A DNA stretch of 64,000 bases, taken from Roseiarcus sp963805295. GTDB lineage: Bacteria; Pseudomonadota; Alphaproteobacteria; Rhizobiales; Beijerinckiaceae. Of this stretch, positions 35,565-44,750 are shown piece by piece. Location: the NCBI GenBank assembly GCA_963805295.1, contig CAWDTW010000057.1:62001-126000 (forward strand). Direction: 5' to 3'. Each line of letters begins with the position of its first letter. Position 1 is the stretch's first letter. The translations under genes were made by a program, and so were the position numbers. Under the pieces are notes generated by a model. That model was not told where the DNA came from, did not search any database, and saw nothing but the letters and a program-made list of their open reading frames with translations.

Positions 35565-35635
35565 GGAAAAATGCGAGCGTCACCGTGATCCGCCCTGTCT
35601 CTACGGCGCAAAGGCGCTGCAGGTGCGCAGTCCGT

Positions 35636-36532
35636 TCAGGTTTCGAAATAGCGCGGCCGGTCGAGATCGGAGATGAGCCCAGGCTGCTTCGGCTGCCACC
35701 CGAGCAGTTCCCGAGTTCGCTGACTCGAGGCCGGGCAGTCGATCGCCGCGAAATGCGCGAACCAGCCAAAGTGGTTGGTTGCCTCCTCGGGGGCCGTGCT
35801 GACGACCGGCACGTTCAGGCGGCGGCCGATCACGCCGGCGATGTCTCGGAACGGCACGCCTTCTTCGGCGACCCCGTGATACCGGGCTCCTGCGGAACCC
35901 TTCTCGAGCACGAGCCTGTAGAGATGAGCGGCATCGAGCCGGTGCACCGCGGGCCAGCGGTTGAGCCCGTCGCCCACATACGCCGAAACGCCCTTCTCAC
36001 GCGCGATGCCGATCAGGCGCGGAACGAAGCCGTGATCGCCGTCGCCATGGACCGATGGCGAAAGGCGCACCACCGACACGCGCACTCTCCGCGCCGCCAC
36101 CGAATCCGCCTCTATTTCCGAAGCGACGCGGGGAAACGAGTGGGAGTCGAAAGTGGGTATGATGTCTTCGGTCGCGAGGCGACCTGGCGAAACGAGCGCG
36201 GTCCCGGAGGTGACGATCAAGGGGCGGTCAGAGCCAGCAAGCGCGGCGCCGAGAGCCTCGATGGCGCGCCTGTCTATCTCACAGCTGGCCTCGAACTTCG
36301 AGAAGTCGTGGATAAAGGCCGTGTGAATAACGCCGTCCGCCGCGGCCGCTCCACCGCGCAGGCTTTCCAGCTCCTCGAGATCGCCTCGATGCGCCTGGGC
36401 GCCGGCGGCGACAAGAGACTTGGCGGCCGCATCCGAGCGAGCGAGACCGAGCACCTGATGGCCCGCGCTGATCAGCTCCTGAACAATGCCCGAACCAATG
36501 AAGCCGGTGGCTCCCGTCACAAAAACACGCAT
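35636..36532 (-). CDS. NAD(P)-dependent epimerase/dehydratase (extended SDR)
   Basis: 298 residues from ATG 36532, chosen because MRVFVTGATGFIGSGIVQEL starts the Rossmann fold and GAGG precedes it. Longer in-frame starts add unconserved residues. It has the NAD-binding GxxGxxG and the VIHTAFIHDF segment. The catalytic Tyr is not in a clear YxxxK position, so this is closer to atypical SDRs (NmrA/flavonol-reductase-like). The helix-turn-helix gene on the other side of a 77-bp divergent promoter region probably regulates it. Confidence 0.82.
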   Translation of the reverse strand: MRVFVTGATGFIGSGIVQELISAGHQVLGLARSDAAAKSLVAAGAQAHRGDLEELESLRGGAAAADGVIHTAFIHDFSKFEASCEIDRRAIEALGAALAGSDRPLIVTSGTALVSPGRLATEDIIPTFDSHSFPRVASEIEADSVAARRVRVSVVRLSPSVHGDGDHGFVPRLIGIAREKGVSAYVGDGLNRWPAVHRLDAAHLYRLVLEKGSAGARYHGVAEEGVPFRDIAGVIGRRLNVPVVSTAPEEATNHFGWFAHFAAIDCPASSQRTRELLGWQPKQPGLISDLDRPRYFET

Positions 36533-36609
36533 GCTGACCTCCTCATTGTCTTGCGAACGGGTTATTATCCCGTGGTTCGGGGCTGGAAAAGCCGAGAGAT
36601 TATACCGGT

Positions 36610-37451
36610 ATGACAACTAACACCCTGCCGGGCCCGGCCCTTACCCTAGGCAGCTTCCTTCGCGACCGCAGGGCGCGCTTGACGCCTCAGCAGGGCGCCC
36701 AGAGCGGCGCCGAACGCTGGGGCTGAGAAGGGAGGAGGTGGTCACGCGGGCGGGCGTGAGCGTCACCTGGTACACCTGGCTGGAGCAGGGGCGCGGCGGC
36801 CCGCCTTCCGACGTGGTGCTGGAGCGGCTCGCCCGCGCGCTGGAGCTGGACGCTGCCGGCCGCGAGGTCCTGTTCCTTCTGGCCCAGCAGCGCCCGCCGC
36901 CGGTCACGCCCACTCCCTCTCCTCCGGTCGCGCCGGCCTTGCAGCGCGTGCTGGACGCCCTGCCGACCAGTCCGGCCATCGTGAAGACGCCGACGTGGGA
37001 AATCGCGGCCTGGAACGAAGCGGCGACCGCAGTTCTCACCAACTTCGCCGCGCTGCCGCCCCGCGAGCGCAACGTGCTCAGACGCCTATTCGGCGACCCG
37101 GCCGTGCGCGCCTCACTGCCCGATTGGGAGGAGAATGCGCGCTTCGCCGTCGCGGTCTTCCGCATCGATGTCGCGCGCGCGGGCGGTTGCCGAGAAGCCG
37201 TCGCGCTGGCGGCCGAGCTCCAGGCGACCAGCGCTGACTTCCGCCGACTCTGGGCCGAGAATGACGTGCGCAGCCATTGGGTGGGGCTGAAGCGCCTTCA
37301 GCATCCGGTGGCCGGACCGCTCACGCTCGAGACCTCGGCCTTCGCCGTCGACGGCGCGGACGGGCTCAGCATGGTCGTCTTCACGCCGGCTTCACCGGCC
37401 GACGCCCGGGCGATAGAATTGCTTCTCTCGGACAGATCTCGAACCGCATGA
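36610..37451 (+). CDS. XRE/MmyB-like transcriptional regulator, with a frameshift
   Basis: ATG 36610 opens TLPGPALTLGSFLRDRRARL. Near 36680 one base is missing and the frame changes to GRPERRRTLGLRREEVVTRA, GVSVTWYTWLEQGRGG and VLERLARALELDAAGREVLF, the helix-turn-helix of this family. The C-terminal ligand-like domain follows (TPTWEIAAWNEAATAVLTNF, FVAVFRIDVARA-type block, WVGLKRLQHPVAGPLTLE). Such proteins usually sit divergent to a reductase that they repress, as here. The single indel may be a sequencing error. Confidence 0.78.
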
Positions 37452-37510
37452 GGGAGCCGATTTGAGTCTCAGGGCGCTTCGCCGCCTCCGATGATTGCGG
37501 CGCCGATGCG

Positions 37511-38245
37511 TCAGCCGCCGCCTTTCCTCCGGGCGCCGAAAATGTCGTTGATGATCCGCGCCTCATTCGCGTCGTTCGCGAACTTGGCGGCGAAACCGTC
37601 GCGCCGCGCGGCGAGCGCCTCGGCCCGCAGACCCTCGACGTTCCGAACGTCGGCCAACGCGGTGTCGATCGCAGCGGCGCCCGCCGCCCTGGCGGCGACG
37701 AGCGTCAAACTGCGCGCAAGGGCAGAGGGTCCGGCGTAGACGCCGGCGTCGTCACGGCACGTTTCCGCTCCGATGTCGGCGCGCAAGGCATCCGCGTCCC
37801 AGGCGAGTCCAATCAACCGCGCGCTGGCCCGGCGAAAGCTCGCCATGCCGAGAGCCGCCTCAGCCGTATCCACCGCCGCGATGATTCCCGTCGCGCCGTC
37901 GTTGAGGCCGCACAAGGCCTCGCGCACGGCGAGCTTCACGGAAAGGCGCTGCACGCTCGCCGCGCCGCGCGCCCCTGGCAGAAGGACTGCGCAGGGCGCC
38001 GAGGCCATGACGGCGTCGAGATCACGTTCAGTTTCGCCGTCGGCGAGCGGGCTCACTCGGACCATGAGCGCCGGCGAGCCCGACCGAGCGCCGGCCCCCT
38101 TCAAAGTCCGCGCGGCGCGCGCCCGCGCCGCCTCTCTCCGGTCCGGCGCGACGCAGAGATCGATGACGACCGCGTCGGCCTCGCTCATGAGCGCCGCGTC
38201 GAGCGTCGCCTCGTCGTCTGCCGGCGCGATGAGTAGGGAGCGCAT
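37511..38245 (-). CDS. CitE-like (HpcH/HpaI) CoA ester lyase homologue, divergent active site
   Basis: 244 residues. TIM-barrel CitE-like: MRSLLIAPADDEATLDAALM, ADAVVIDLCVAPDRREAARA, PALMVRVSPLADGETERDLD and RLIGLAWDADALRADIGAET. In most family members the block reads DLEDAVAP. Here Glu-Asp-Ala is replaced by a single Cys (DLCVAP), and the later ALIET glutamate is Asp (AVDTAE), so magnesium binding and catalysis may be altered. Its start overlaps the MaoC stop by one base (TGATG), so the two are a coupled pair, probably acting on a beta-hydroxyacyl-CoA. Confidence 0.8.
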   Translation of the reverse strand: MRSLLIAPADDEATLDAALMSEADAVVIDLCVAPDRREAARARAARTLKGAGARSGSPALMVRVSPLADGETERDLDAVMASAPCAVLLPGARGAASVQRLSVKLAVREALCGLNDGATGIIAAVDTAEAALGMASFRRASARLIGLAWDADALRADIGAETCRDDAGVYAGPSALARSLTLVAARAAGAAAIDTALADVRNVEGLRAEALAARRDGFAAKFANDANEARIINDIFGARRKGGG

Positions 38246-38739
38246 CACGCCGTAACGATCTCGGGTCCGCGGCGGCGCATGAAGGCGGTGCGCCGGCACT
38301 CGGCGACCAGCGTGCCGTCCTGCTTGAACGCCCGATGGAGGAACTCGACCAACCCCGCATCCGGCCGCGACTGCGACGCGCGCGTCGACAGCACTTCCGT
38401 CTCCGCATGGACCGTGTCGCCTTCGAACAGCGGCGCCGGGAAGGCGACGTCGGTCATGCCCAGGTTCGCGATGGTCGTGCCGACCGTCGTGTCGTTGACC
38501 GAAATGCCGATCATCAGTCCGAGGGTGAAGAGGGAGTTCATCAGCGGCCGGCCCCATTCGGTCTCGCTCGCGCAGAAATCCGCGTCGATGTGCAACGGCT
38601 GCGGATTGAGGGTCATGTTGGAGAACAGCATGTTGTCCATCTGCGTGACCGTTCTCCGCAGCCGGTGGCGGAACACCTGGCCCGCAGAAAAATCCTCGAA
38701 ATAGAGGCCGCCGCGCGGATGGGGGAGAGGCACGGTCAT
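38245..38739 (-). CDS. MaoC-like hot-dog-fold acyl-CoA hydratase
   Basis: 164 residues from ATG 38739. GLYFEDFSAGQVFRHRLRRT, MTLNPQPLHIDADFCASETE, WGRPLMNSLFTLGLM, FPAPLFEGDTVHAETEVLST and RASQSRPDAGLVEFLHRAFK follow the mesaconyl-CoA-hydratase/MaoC pattern, with the hydratase His in QPLHID. It should add water to an enoyl-CoA. The next gene is a CitE-like homologue that could cleave the product. The substrate is inferred only from this pairing. Confidence 0.85.
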   Translation of the reverse strand: MTVPLPHPRGGLYFEDFSAGQVFRHRLRRTVTQMDNMLFSNMTLNPQPLHIDADFCASETEWGRPLMNSLFTLGLMIGISVNDTTVGTTIANLGMTDVAFPAPLFEGDTVHAETEVLSTRASQSRPDAGLVEFLHRAFKQDGTLVAECRRTAFMRRRGPEIVTA

Positions 38740-38804
38740 GGATCCCTCGAACGTGTCCGTCGATCTTAAGGGGCTGTTTACCATGACAACGCAGTCTCGG
38801 CGCA

Positions 38805-40139
38805 ATGTTCTCGATTCGGAACGCCGTCGGCCTCGCGAGGAGGCCCCCGCCGTCGACCGTCGCCGACTCCACGATCGTGCGTCAATTCCTCGGCTGGGCG
38901 CAACAGGCCGGAAAGGACGAACGGGCGGCGGCGGCGAGCGCGATCGCACGCGCCTTTCTCCATTCCGATCTCACGCCCTCGCTGAGGGCCGAAGCGGCGG
39001 TCGCGATGACGGCCCTCGTCGACGACCCTTGCCCCGACGTACGCCGCGCGCTGGCGGAGGCGCTCTCGGGCGCGAGCGCCGCGCCGCGCCATCTCGCCGT
39101 CGCGCTGGCGAACGACCTGTCGGAAGTCGCCGCGGCCCTACTCGCGCGCTCGCCGCTTCTTTCCGACGCTGAACTCGTTAACTGCGTCACGATCGGCGAC
39201 GCCGTCGCGCAATGCGCGATCGCCCGCCGGCCCGGCCTCGGCGCCGGCCCGGCCGAGGCGCTGGCGGAAGTCGGCGCGCGCGAGGCGGCGCTGGCGCTGA
39301 TCGGCAATCTCGACGCGGACCTGACGCCAGGGACGCTGCGCCGCCTCTTCGAGCGCCTCGGCGCCGATGCGGAAACGCGCGAAGCCCTGCTCAAGCGCCC
39401 GGACTTGCCGGCGAGCCTGCAAGCCGAGATCGCGATCGCGAAGGCGAAAGCCTTGAGCGACTTCGCCGTTTCGTCGGGATGGCTCGACCGGGGGCGCGCC
39501 GAACGGCTCGCCCGCGATGCGCGCGAGGCGGCATTCGCCTCGATCGCAGCCGGTTGCGAGGCCGAAGAGCGCGCGGAACTGGCGCGGACGCTCCGCGAGC
39601 GCAGCGCGCTCACGATGGCGCTGCTGCTGCGTTCGCTGCTCGGGGGCAGGCGCGAACTCGCCGCGGCCGCGTTGGCCGAGCTCTCCGGCGTGCCGCTCGG
39701 GCGCGCCGCCGCGTTCCTGCGCGATCCGCATGGGCAGGGCTTCGCCGCGCTGGCCCTCAAGGCGGGTCTTCCCCGTCACGCCCTGGTCGCGTTTCGCGCC
39801 GCGCTCAACGCGATCGACGCCCGAGGCGCGGGGCGCGGCCAGCGGTTGAAGCCGCCGCTCATCGAAGCGGCCATCGCCGCCTGCCAGGCGTGCGGCGATC
39901 CGGCGCTCGAGCCGATCCTGTCGCTTCTGTGGCGCTTCGCCGCCGAGGCGGCGCGGACAGAGGCGCGCTCGATCTCAGGCGGGGCGATCGGCGCGCCGCC
40001 GCTTCCCGCGCCGTCCGACGCCGTCAAGGCGGGCGCCGCGGCGCTCCTCCTCGCCGCCCCGCTCGCCGGCCGGGCGGATGACGCGGCCCGGCGCGTCGAG
40101 TTTCCCCCCGATCTGATCCTGGCGCTCGACGCGGCCTGA
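38805..40139 (+). CDS. DUF2336 domain protein
   Basis: 444 residues, almost entirely alpha-helical and alanine/leucine-rich with HEAT-like repeats: SLRAEAAVAMTALVDDPCPD and VRRALAEALSGASAAPRHLA at the start, VSSGWLDRGRAERLARDARE in the middle. This composition and length match DUF2336 proteins of alphaproteobacteria, whose function is unknown. It starts 65 bp from the divergent MaoC gene. Confidence 0.8.
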   Translation: MFSIRNAVGLARRPPPSTVADSTIVRQFLGWAQQAGKDERAAAASAIARAFLHSDLTPSLRAEAAVAMTALVDDPCPDVRRALAEALSGASAAPRHLAVALANDLSEVAAALLARSPLLSDAELVNCVTIGDAVAQCAIARRPGLGAGPAEALAEVGAREAALALIGNLDADLTPGTLRRLFERLGADAETREALLKRPDLPASLQAEIAIAKAKALSDFAVSSGWLDRGRAERLARDAREAAFASIAAGCEAEERAELARTLRERSALTMALLLRSLLGGRRELAAAALAELSGVPLGRAAAFLRDPHGQGFAALALKAGLPRHALVAFRAALNAIDARGAGRGQRLKPPLIEAAIAACQACGDPALEPILSLLWRFAAEAARTEARSISGGAIGAPPLPAPSDAVKAGAAALLLAAPLAGRADDAARRVEFPPDLILALDAA

Positions 40140-40163
40140 GGCGAGCAAAGGCCGTCCGGAAGG

Positions 40164-40187
40164 ACGCCCGTCTTTCGACGGGCTATG
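40164..40187. repeat. Short mobile palindrome
   Basis: acgcccgtctttcgacgggctatg, in an intergenic position. Variants occur at 56975-56998, 57022-57049 and 62443-62466. Here it could also act as a terminator between the converging DUF2336 and DsbA-like genes. Confidence 0.6.
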
Positions 40188-40219
40188 GCGCGTCCGAACC
40201 GCAAACTCGGTCCCGGCGG

Positions 40220-40885
40220 TCACGCTGCGGGCGTCTCCCGCATTGCGGCTCGCGCCTGCGCCATCGCGCGCCGTAAGAGAGAGACATCCTGTGCGCCGGG
40301 CACGCCGAGGCGCCCCGCGAAGATGAAGAACGGCACGCCGGCGACGCCGATCGCCTGCGCTTGGGCGATTTCGTTGCGCACCGTGTCCGCGTCTGCGCCT
40401 TCGGCCAGCAGCTTTTCGACGATGCCGGCGTCGAGACCGCTTGCGGCTGCGATGTCGAGCAGCGCCGCGCGGTCGCCGACGTCGCGCCCTTCGACGAAAT
40501 AGGCGCGGAACAGACGGTCGACCACCTCGCGCTGCGCCCCCGCCGAGGCCGCCCAGCGGATGAGCCGATGCGCGTCGAGGGTGTTCGGCGCGCGCCTGAT
40601 CTTGTCGAAGGCGAAGGGCAGGCCGACTTCCGCGCCGAGCCGCACGAGATGGTCGTGAATTGTCTTCAGCCGTCCGTCGCGGCCGAATTTCCGTTCCATG
40701 TATTCGGTCCGGTCGAGCCCGCCCTGGGGGATGGTCGGGTCGAGCTGGTAGGGCCGCCAGCGCACAGCGACCGGCTCGCTCTCCTCGGCGATCGCCGCCT
40801 CCAGGCGCTTTTCGCCGAGGTAGCACCAGGGGCAGACGACGTCGCTCACGACGTCGATGGTCAGCGTGTCGTCCGCCCCGGTCAT
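40220..40885 (-). CDS. DsbA-family oxidoreductase (FrnE-like)
   Basis: 221 residues, no signal peptide, hence cytoplasmic. The thioredoxin-like CPWC active site is in DVVSDVVCPWCYLGEKRLEA, and the cis-proline loop in GVAGVPFFIFAGRLGVPGAQ. The middle helical insertion is typical of FrnE/2-hydroxychromene isomerase relatives, which act in thiol-disulfide exchange or glutathione-linked isomerisation. It overlaps the upstream gene by ATGA and is the last gene of a three-gene operon. Confidence 0.88.
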   Translation of the reverse strand: MTGADDTLTIDVVSDVVCPWCYLGEKRLEAAIAEESEPVAVRWRPYQLDPTIPQGGLDRTEYMERKFGRDGRLKTIHDHLVRLGAEVGLPFAFDKIRRAPNTLDAHRLIRWAASAGAQREVVDRLFRAYFVEGRDVGDRAALLDIAAASGLDAGIVEKLLAEGADADTVRNEIAQAQAIGVAGVPFFIFAGRLGVPGAQDVSLLRRAMAQARAAMRETPAA

Positions 40886-41871
40886 GCCGCTCTCCCGCCT
40901 TCGACGTCCTTCGCGCCGCCAAGCGCCGGCGCGGCTTCGACCCGCACGCCTCCCCAGGCGGGAGCGCTGACGAAGACCGCCGGCGGGCCGCCGGAGGCGC
41001 CCGCGAAGGCTGGCTCCGCCGAGCCTTCGGCGCAAGAGAGGATGAGCGAGGAAATTCGCCCCTTGGTCAGCGCGCCCGCCGCCAGCAGCGCCGGAGCGAG
41101 CGCTTCCGGGATGACGAGATGGGCGGGGGCGGCGGCCTCGAGCGCGGCGAGAAAGCCGCGCGCATCGAACGGCGCATGGAAGACGAGCCGCGCGCCGGCG
41201 TCGAGCGCCGCCAGCGGCCCCGCCGCCAGCCCCGCGGCGCTCGCACAGGAGAGCGTCGTCAGGATGGCGTCGCCGGGCGCGATGCCGGCGAGCCGCGCGA
41301 TCGAGGCCGCAGCGTCGACGAGTTCGTCCTCGCCGAAGCCGGCGAACGCGTCTTCGTCGGGAACGAAGCGGATCGAGGCGAAGGCGCTGCGGGTCGAATA
41401 GATCGCGACGCTTTCTCGCGCGCCGTCGAGCGCCAGCACGCCCGACGTCTTGCCGCCGTGCGAGCCCACCAGCACGATCCGCTCCTGGTCGGCCGCGACC
41501 TCGCACATGAGGTCCAGGATCGAAATGCCGGCGAACTGCGCGGGTCCGGCGAGGATGGAGGCGTTCGCCGCGACGATTGCGGCGTCGAGATCGCGCGCCT
41601 CGGTCTCGGGCGGGGCGAGCGACAGCGCCAGGCCCGCCCTCAGCGCGCCGACGATCGCGGCGAAGGATTGCGCGGTCGGCGCGATGACGAGCGCCGCCCC
41701 GGCGCCCAAAGGCGCGAGCGCCTCGCGCCAGCGCGACGCATGATGGTTGGCGAGCGCGTCGAGCTCGGCGAAACGCAGGCGCTCAGGCGACATCGCCGCG
41801 TCCGGATGCGCCTCTGCGGCGGCGCGCAGCAACGCGTCGAGCGTGGAGCGCCGACTGCCGGACGCCGTCAC
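40882..41871 (-). CDS. AMP-binding (adenylate-forming) enzyme homologue, degenerate
   Basis: 329 residues from GTG 41871. The N-terminal RFAELDALANHHASRWREAL, IAPTAQSFAAIVGALRAGLA and GISILDLMCEVAADQERIVL follow the large domain of acyl-CoA synthetases. However, the phosphate-binding [ST]GTTGxPKG loop and the C-terminal lid are absent, and total length is about 60 percent of normal. It is probably a pseudoenzyme or regulatory homologue. It overlaps both neighbours by four bases, so it belongs to one operon with the solute-binding protein and the DsbA-like gene. Confidence 0.65.
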   Translation of the reverse strand: MTASGSRRSTLDALLRAAAEAHPDAAMSPERLRFAELDALANHHASRWREALAPLGAGAALVIAPTAQSFAAIVGALRAGLALSLAPPETEARDLDAAIVAANASILAGPAQFAGISILDLMCEVAADQERIVLVGSHGGKTSGVLALDGARESVAIYSTRSAFASIRFVPDEDAFAGFGEDELVDAAASIARLAGIAPGDAILTTLSCASAAGLAAGPLAALDAGARLVFHAPFDARGFLAALEAAAPAHLVIPEALAPALLAAGALTKGRISSLILSCAEGSAEPAFAGASGGPPAVFVSAPAWGGVRVEAAPALGGAKDVEGGRAA

Positions 41872-43670
41872 GGCTCGCGCCTCCACCACGCGGCGAGATC
41901 GACGCCGAACAGCGGCGTGACGTCCGGACGCCCGAGCTTGCTCGAATAGGCGATCCACTCCTCCGGCGCATAGTAGAGCGGCACGATATAGAAGCCGGAG
42001 ATGAGAACCCGGTCGAGAGCGCGCACCGCGGCGACGAAGTCCTCGCTGCTTTTCGCCGCCAGGATCGCGGCGATCATGGCGTCGACCGCGGGCGAGGCGA
42101 CGCCCGAGATGTTGTAGGCGCCTTCGGCGTTGGCCGAGGCCGAGCTCCAGCGGCCGCGCTGCTCGTTGCCGGGCGAAGGCGAGGCGGTCCAGGTTCCGAG
42201 CATCATATCGAAATCGAAGCGCGTGCGCCGCCGCTGGAACTGCACCTCGTCGACGAGCCGAACGTTCGCCGCAACTCCGATGCGCGCGAGATTGCGGGCG
42301 TATGCGAGCGCCAGGCGCCCCTCCTCCCGGTTCTTGACGGTGATCTCGAAGGACAGCGGCGCGCCGCGGGCGTCGGCGAGCCGGCCGTCGCTGAGCGCGT
42401 AGCCGGCGTTCTGGAGTTCGTCGACGGCGCGGCGCGCGACCAGGCGATCGCGCCCCGTGCCGTCCGAAACGGGCGCCCGCCAGCGGCCCTCCATCACGTC
42501 CTCGCGAACCGCGCCCGGGAAAGGCGCAAGAAGCGCGCGCTCGCGCGCCGAGGCCGGGCGGCCGATCGAGGACAGTTCACTGTCGTCGAAGAATCCTTCC
42601 GAACGCTTGTAGGCGCCGGCATAGAGATTGGCGTTGATCCACTCGAAGTCGAACATCGAGGCGAGCGCCTCGCGCACGCGCGGGTCGGCGAAGAGCGGCC
42701 GCCTTGTGTTGAAGGCGAAGCCCGAGACGCCCTTGGGCAGGCCGTTGGGGATCGAGGCCAAGACGACGCGTCCGTCCTTGGCGGCGGGGAAATCATATTC
42801 GGAGCGCCAACGGGTCACGTCGTCCTCGACCCGGTAGTCGATGAGCCCGGCCTTGAACGCCTCGAACATGGCGGTCGCATCGCGGAAATAGTCGATGCGG
42901 ATGGTGTCGAAATTGTAGAGGCCGCGCGAAACCGGCAGATCGCGCCCCCAATAGTTGGGGTCGCGGGCGAGCACCAGCCGCTCGCCGGGTTTCACCTCGG
43001 CGACGCGGTACGGCCCCGAGGCGACCGGGATCTGCAGCGTCTGATCCTCGAAATTTTCGGCGTCAGTGTGGGCGCGGGACAAGACCGGCATCATCGCCAG
43101 CGTCAGCGGCAGTTCGCGGTCGCTCGCGCCGGAGAGGTCGAAGCGCACGGTCCGCTCGTCCGGCGCGACCGCGCTCTTGACAAGCCTGTAGGCGGCGCGC
43201 TGCTGCGGCCGGCCCTTCGTCTTGAGGAGATTGAAAGTGAAGAGCACGTCGGCCGAGGTGACGGGCGAACCGTCGGAGAAATGGGCCGCCGGGTCGAGGT
43301 GAAAAACGATGGCGTCGCGCGCCGCATCCGTCTCGAGACTCTCGGCGATGAGGCCGTAAAGCGTGAACGGCTCGTCGTCGGAGCGGATCATCAGCGACTG
43401 ATAGACGTTGCCGACGAGACCCTGGGCGGTCGACAGGGCCTTGACGTTGTAAGGGTTCAGGCTGTCGAACGCGCCGAGATAGGCGAGGTCGAGCCGGCCG
43501 CCCTTGGGCGCGTCGGGGTTGACGTAGGGCAGATGAGCGAAGTCCGTCGACAAGGCCGGCTCGCCATGCATGGCGATCGCTCCGACCGGTTCGCCGATTT
43601 CGGCGCGCACAGCCCCCGCGGCCAAAAGAAACGCGGCGCCCAGGGCAAGGCGAATCGCAAATCCAATCAT
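41868..43670 (-). CDS. Family 5 extracellular solute-binding protein (YejA-like)
   Basis: 600 residues. Sec signal peptide (IRLALGAAFLLAAGAVRA) then LPYVNPDAPKGGRLDLAYLG, a start typical of YejA-type peptide or opine binding proteins, and YQSLMIRSDDEPFTLYGLIA, PVTSADVLFTFNLLKTKG and GFAFNTRRPLFADPRVREAL. It captures oligopeptides or similar ligands in the periplasm for an ABC importer. No permease or ATPase gene follows. Instead it leads an operon with an adenylating-enzyme homologue. Confidence 0.9.
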   Translation of the reverse strand: MIGFAIRLALGAAFLLAAGAVRAEIGEPVGAIAMHGEPALSTDFAHLPYVNPDAPKGGRLDLAYLGAFDSLNPYNVKALSTAQGLVGNVYQSLMIRSDDEPFTLYGLIAESLETDAARDAIVFHLDPAAHFSDGSPVTSADVLFTFNLLKTKGRPQQRAAYRLVKSAVAPDERTVRFDLSGASDRELPLTLAMMPVLSRAHTDAENFEDQTLQIPVASGPYRVAEVKPGERLVLARDPNYWGRDLPVSRGLYNFDTIRIDYFRDATAMFEAFKAGLIDYRVEDDVTRWRSEYDFPAAKDGRVVLASIPNGLPKGVSGFAFNTRRPLFADPRVREALASMFDFEWINANLYAGAYKRSEGFFDDSELSSIGRPASARERALLAPFPGAVREDVMEGRWRAPVSDGTGRDRLVARRAVDELQNAGYALSDGRLADARGAPLSFEITVKNREEGRLALAYARNLARIGVAANVRLVDEVQFQRRRTRFDFDMMLGTWTASPSPGNEQRGRWSSASANAEGAYNISGVASPAVDAMIAAILAAKSSEDFVAAVRALDRVLISGFYIVPLYYAPEEWIAYSSKLGRPDVTPLFGVDLAAWWRREP

Positions 43671-44009
43671 CGGCTGAGCTTAGCACTGGGAAAAGCGCCG
43701 ATTCTCTGTCGAACGGCATTTTTTGCCTTCCGCCCGGCCTGCGCCCGCTCGCACGGCGGCGGCGCAGAGGCGGCGCAGAGGCGGCGGATGGGCGGCAGAT
43801 TGTCGCAGACGCAAGAGGGGACGGCGAAATTGTTATTGGATTGTCGCGTCGGATGTGGAAAGAGAGCGCGCGCTGGAGAGCCGCCCGCCAGCGGCGCCGT
43901 CGCGTCATATTGTCGCCTGAAGGCTCGCCGAAGGCGGAAGGGCGCCGAGTGACGCCGGACGAGCGGCAACGCACCGCGATCATTTGCTTACGGCTTGAAA
44001 GGACGATTG
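43671..44009. other. Divergent intergenic region
   Basis: About 340 bp between the solute-binding protein gene and the IalB-like gene. It holds a short direct repeat (ggcggcgcagaggcggcgca near 43760) and two attgtcgc motifs. Promoters of both genes should lie here. No gene is supported. Confidence 0.5.
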
Positions 44010-44750
44010 ATGAGTTTCCCTATCACGCGCTTGGGCGCCGCGGCGCTCGCAATGAGCCTGGCGCTCGGGGAAGGCGCAGCCTTTGCGCAGAACGCGCCGG
44101 CGAAGCCCGCCGCTCCGGCGCCCGGCGCTCAGCCCGCGCCGCCCTCGAAAGTCGATCTGGTGTCGCCTGAATCGCAATGGGTGAAGCTCTGCGGCAAAGA
44201 GCAGACCACGGGCCGGGACGCCTGCCAGACCATGCGCGACTTCGGAACCTCGGCTGATCAGCCGCCGATGATCAGCATGCAGGTGTTCGAGCTGCAGGGC
44301 GAGGAGAAGCGCAAGCTCCGCTTCATGATCCTGCCGATCGGCATGCTTTTGAGGCCGGGGTTCCGCGTCATCGTCGACAAGGCCGAGCCGCTCGAAGGCA
44401 AGTACGACATGTGCTTCCAGAACGCCTGCACCGCCGAAGTCGAAATCAGCCCGGGCACGCTCGGCAACATGAAGAAGGGCCAAAACCTCGCCGTTGTCAT
44501 GCGGGTCCCGGGCGGCGATCCCTCGGGCCGCGAGCTGACCCTCAACATCCCTCTGAAGGATTTCGGCGCGACCTTCGACGGCAAGCCGACCGATCCGAAG
44601 CTGCTTGAGCAGCAGCGGCAGGCTTTGCAGCAGCAGCTGCAGAAGAAGGCCGAAGAGCAGCGCAAGAGGCTCGAGCAACAGAACAGCGTCGCGGCCCCCT
44701 CGCCTTTGGCGCCCGCCGCTCCGGCCGCCCCGACCGCTCCGAAGCAGTAA
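44010..44750 (+). CDS. Invasion-associated locus B (IalB) family protein
   Basis: 246 residues from ATG 44010, with AAGGA seven bases upstream. Signal peptide (GAAALAMSLALGEGAAFAQ), then the IalB domain: SQWVKLCGKEQTTGRDACQT, FMILPIGMLLRPGFRVIVDK, YDMCFQNACTAEVEISPG and GREL. The paired cysteines are conserved. The C-terminal tail is Gln/Glu-rich then Pro/Ala-rich. Periplasmic. The role in non-pathogens is unknown, possibly envelope stress. It stands alone. Confidence 0.9.
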   Translation: MSFPITRLGAAALAMSLALGEGAAFAQNAPAKPAAPAPGAQPAPPSKVDLVSPESQWVKLCGKEQTTGRDACQTMRDFGTSADQPPMISMQVFELQGEEKRKLRFMILPIGMLLRPGFRVIVDKAEPLEGKYDMCFQNACTAEVEISPGTLGNMKKGQNLAVVMRVPGGDPSGRELTLNIPLKDFGATFDGKPTDPKLLEQQRQALQQQLQKKAEEQRKRLEQQNSVAAPSPLAPAAPAAPTAPKQ

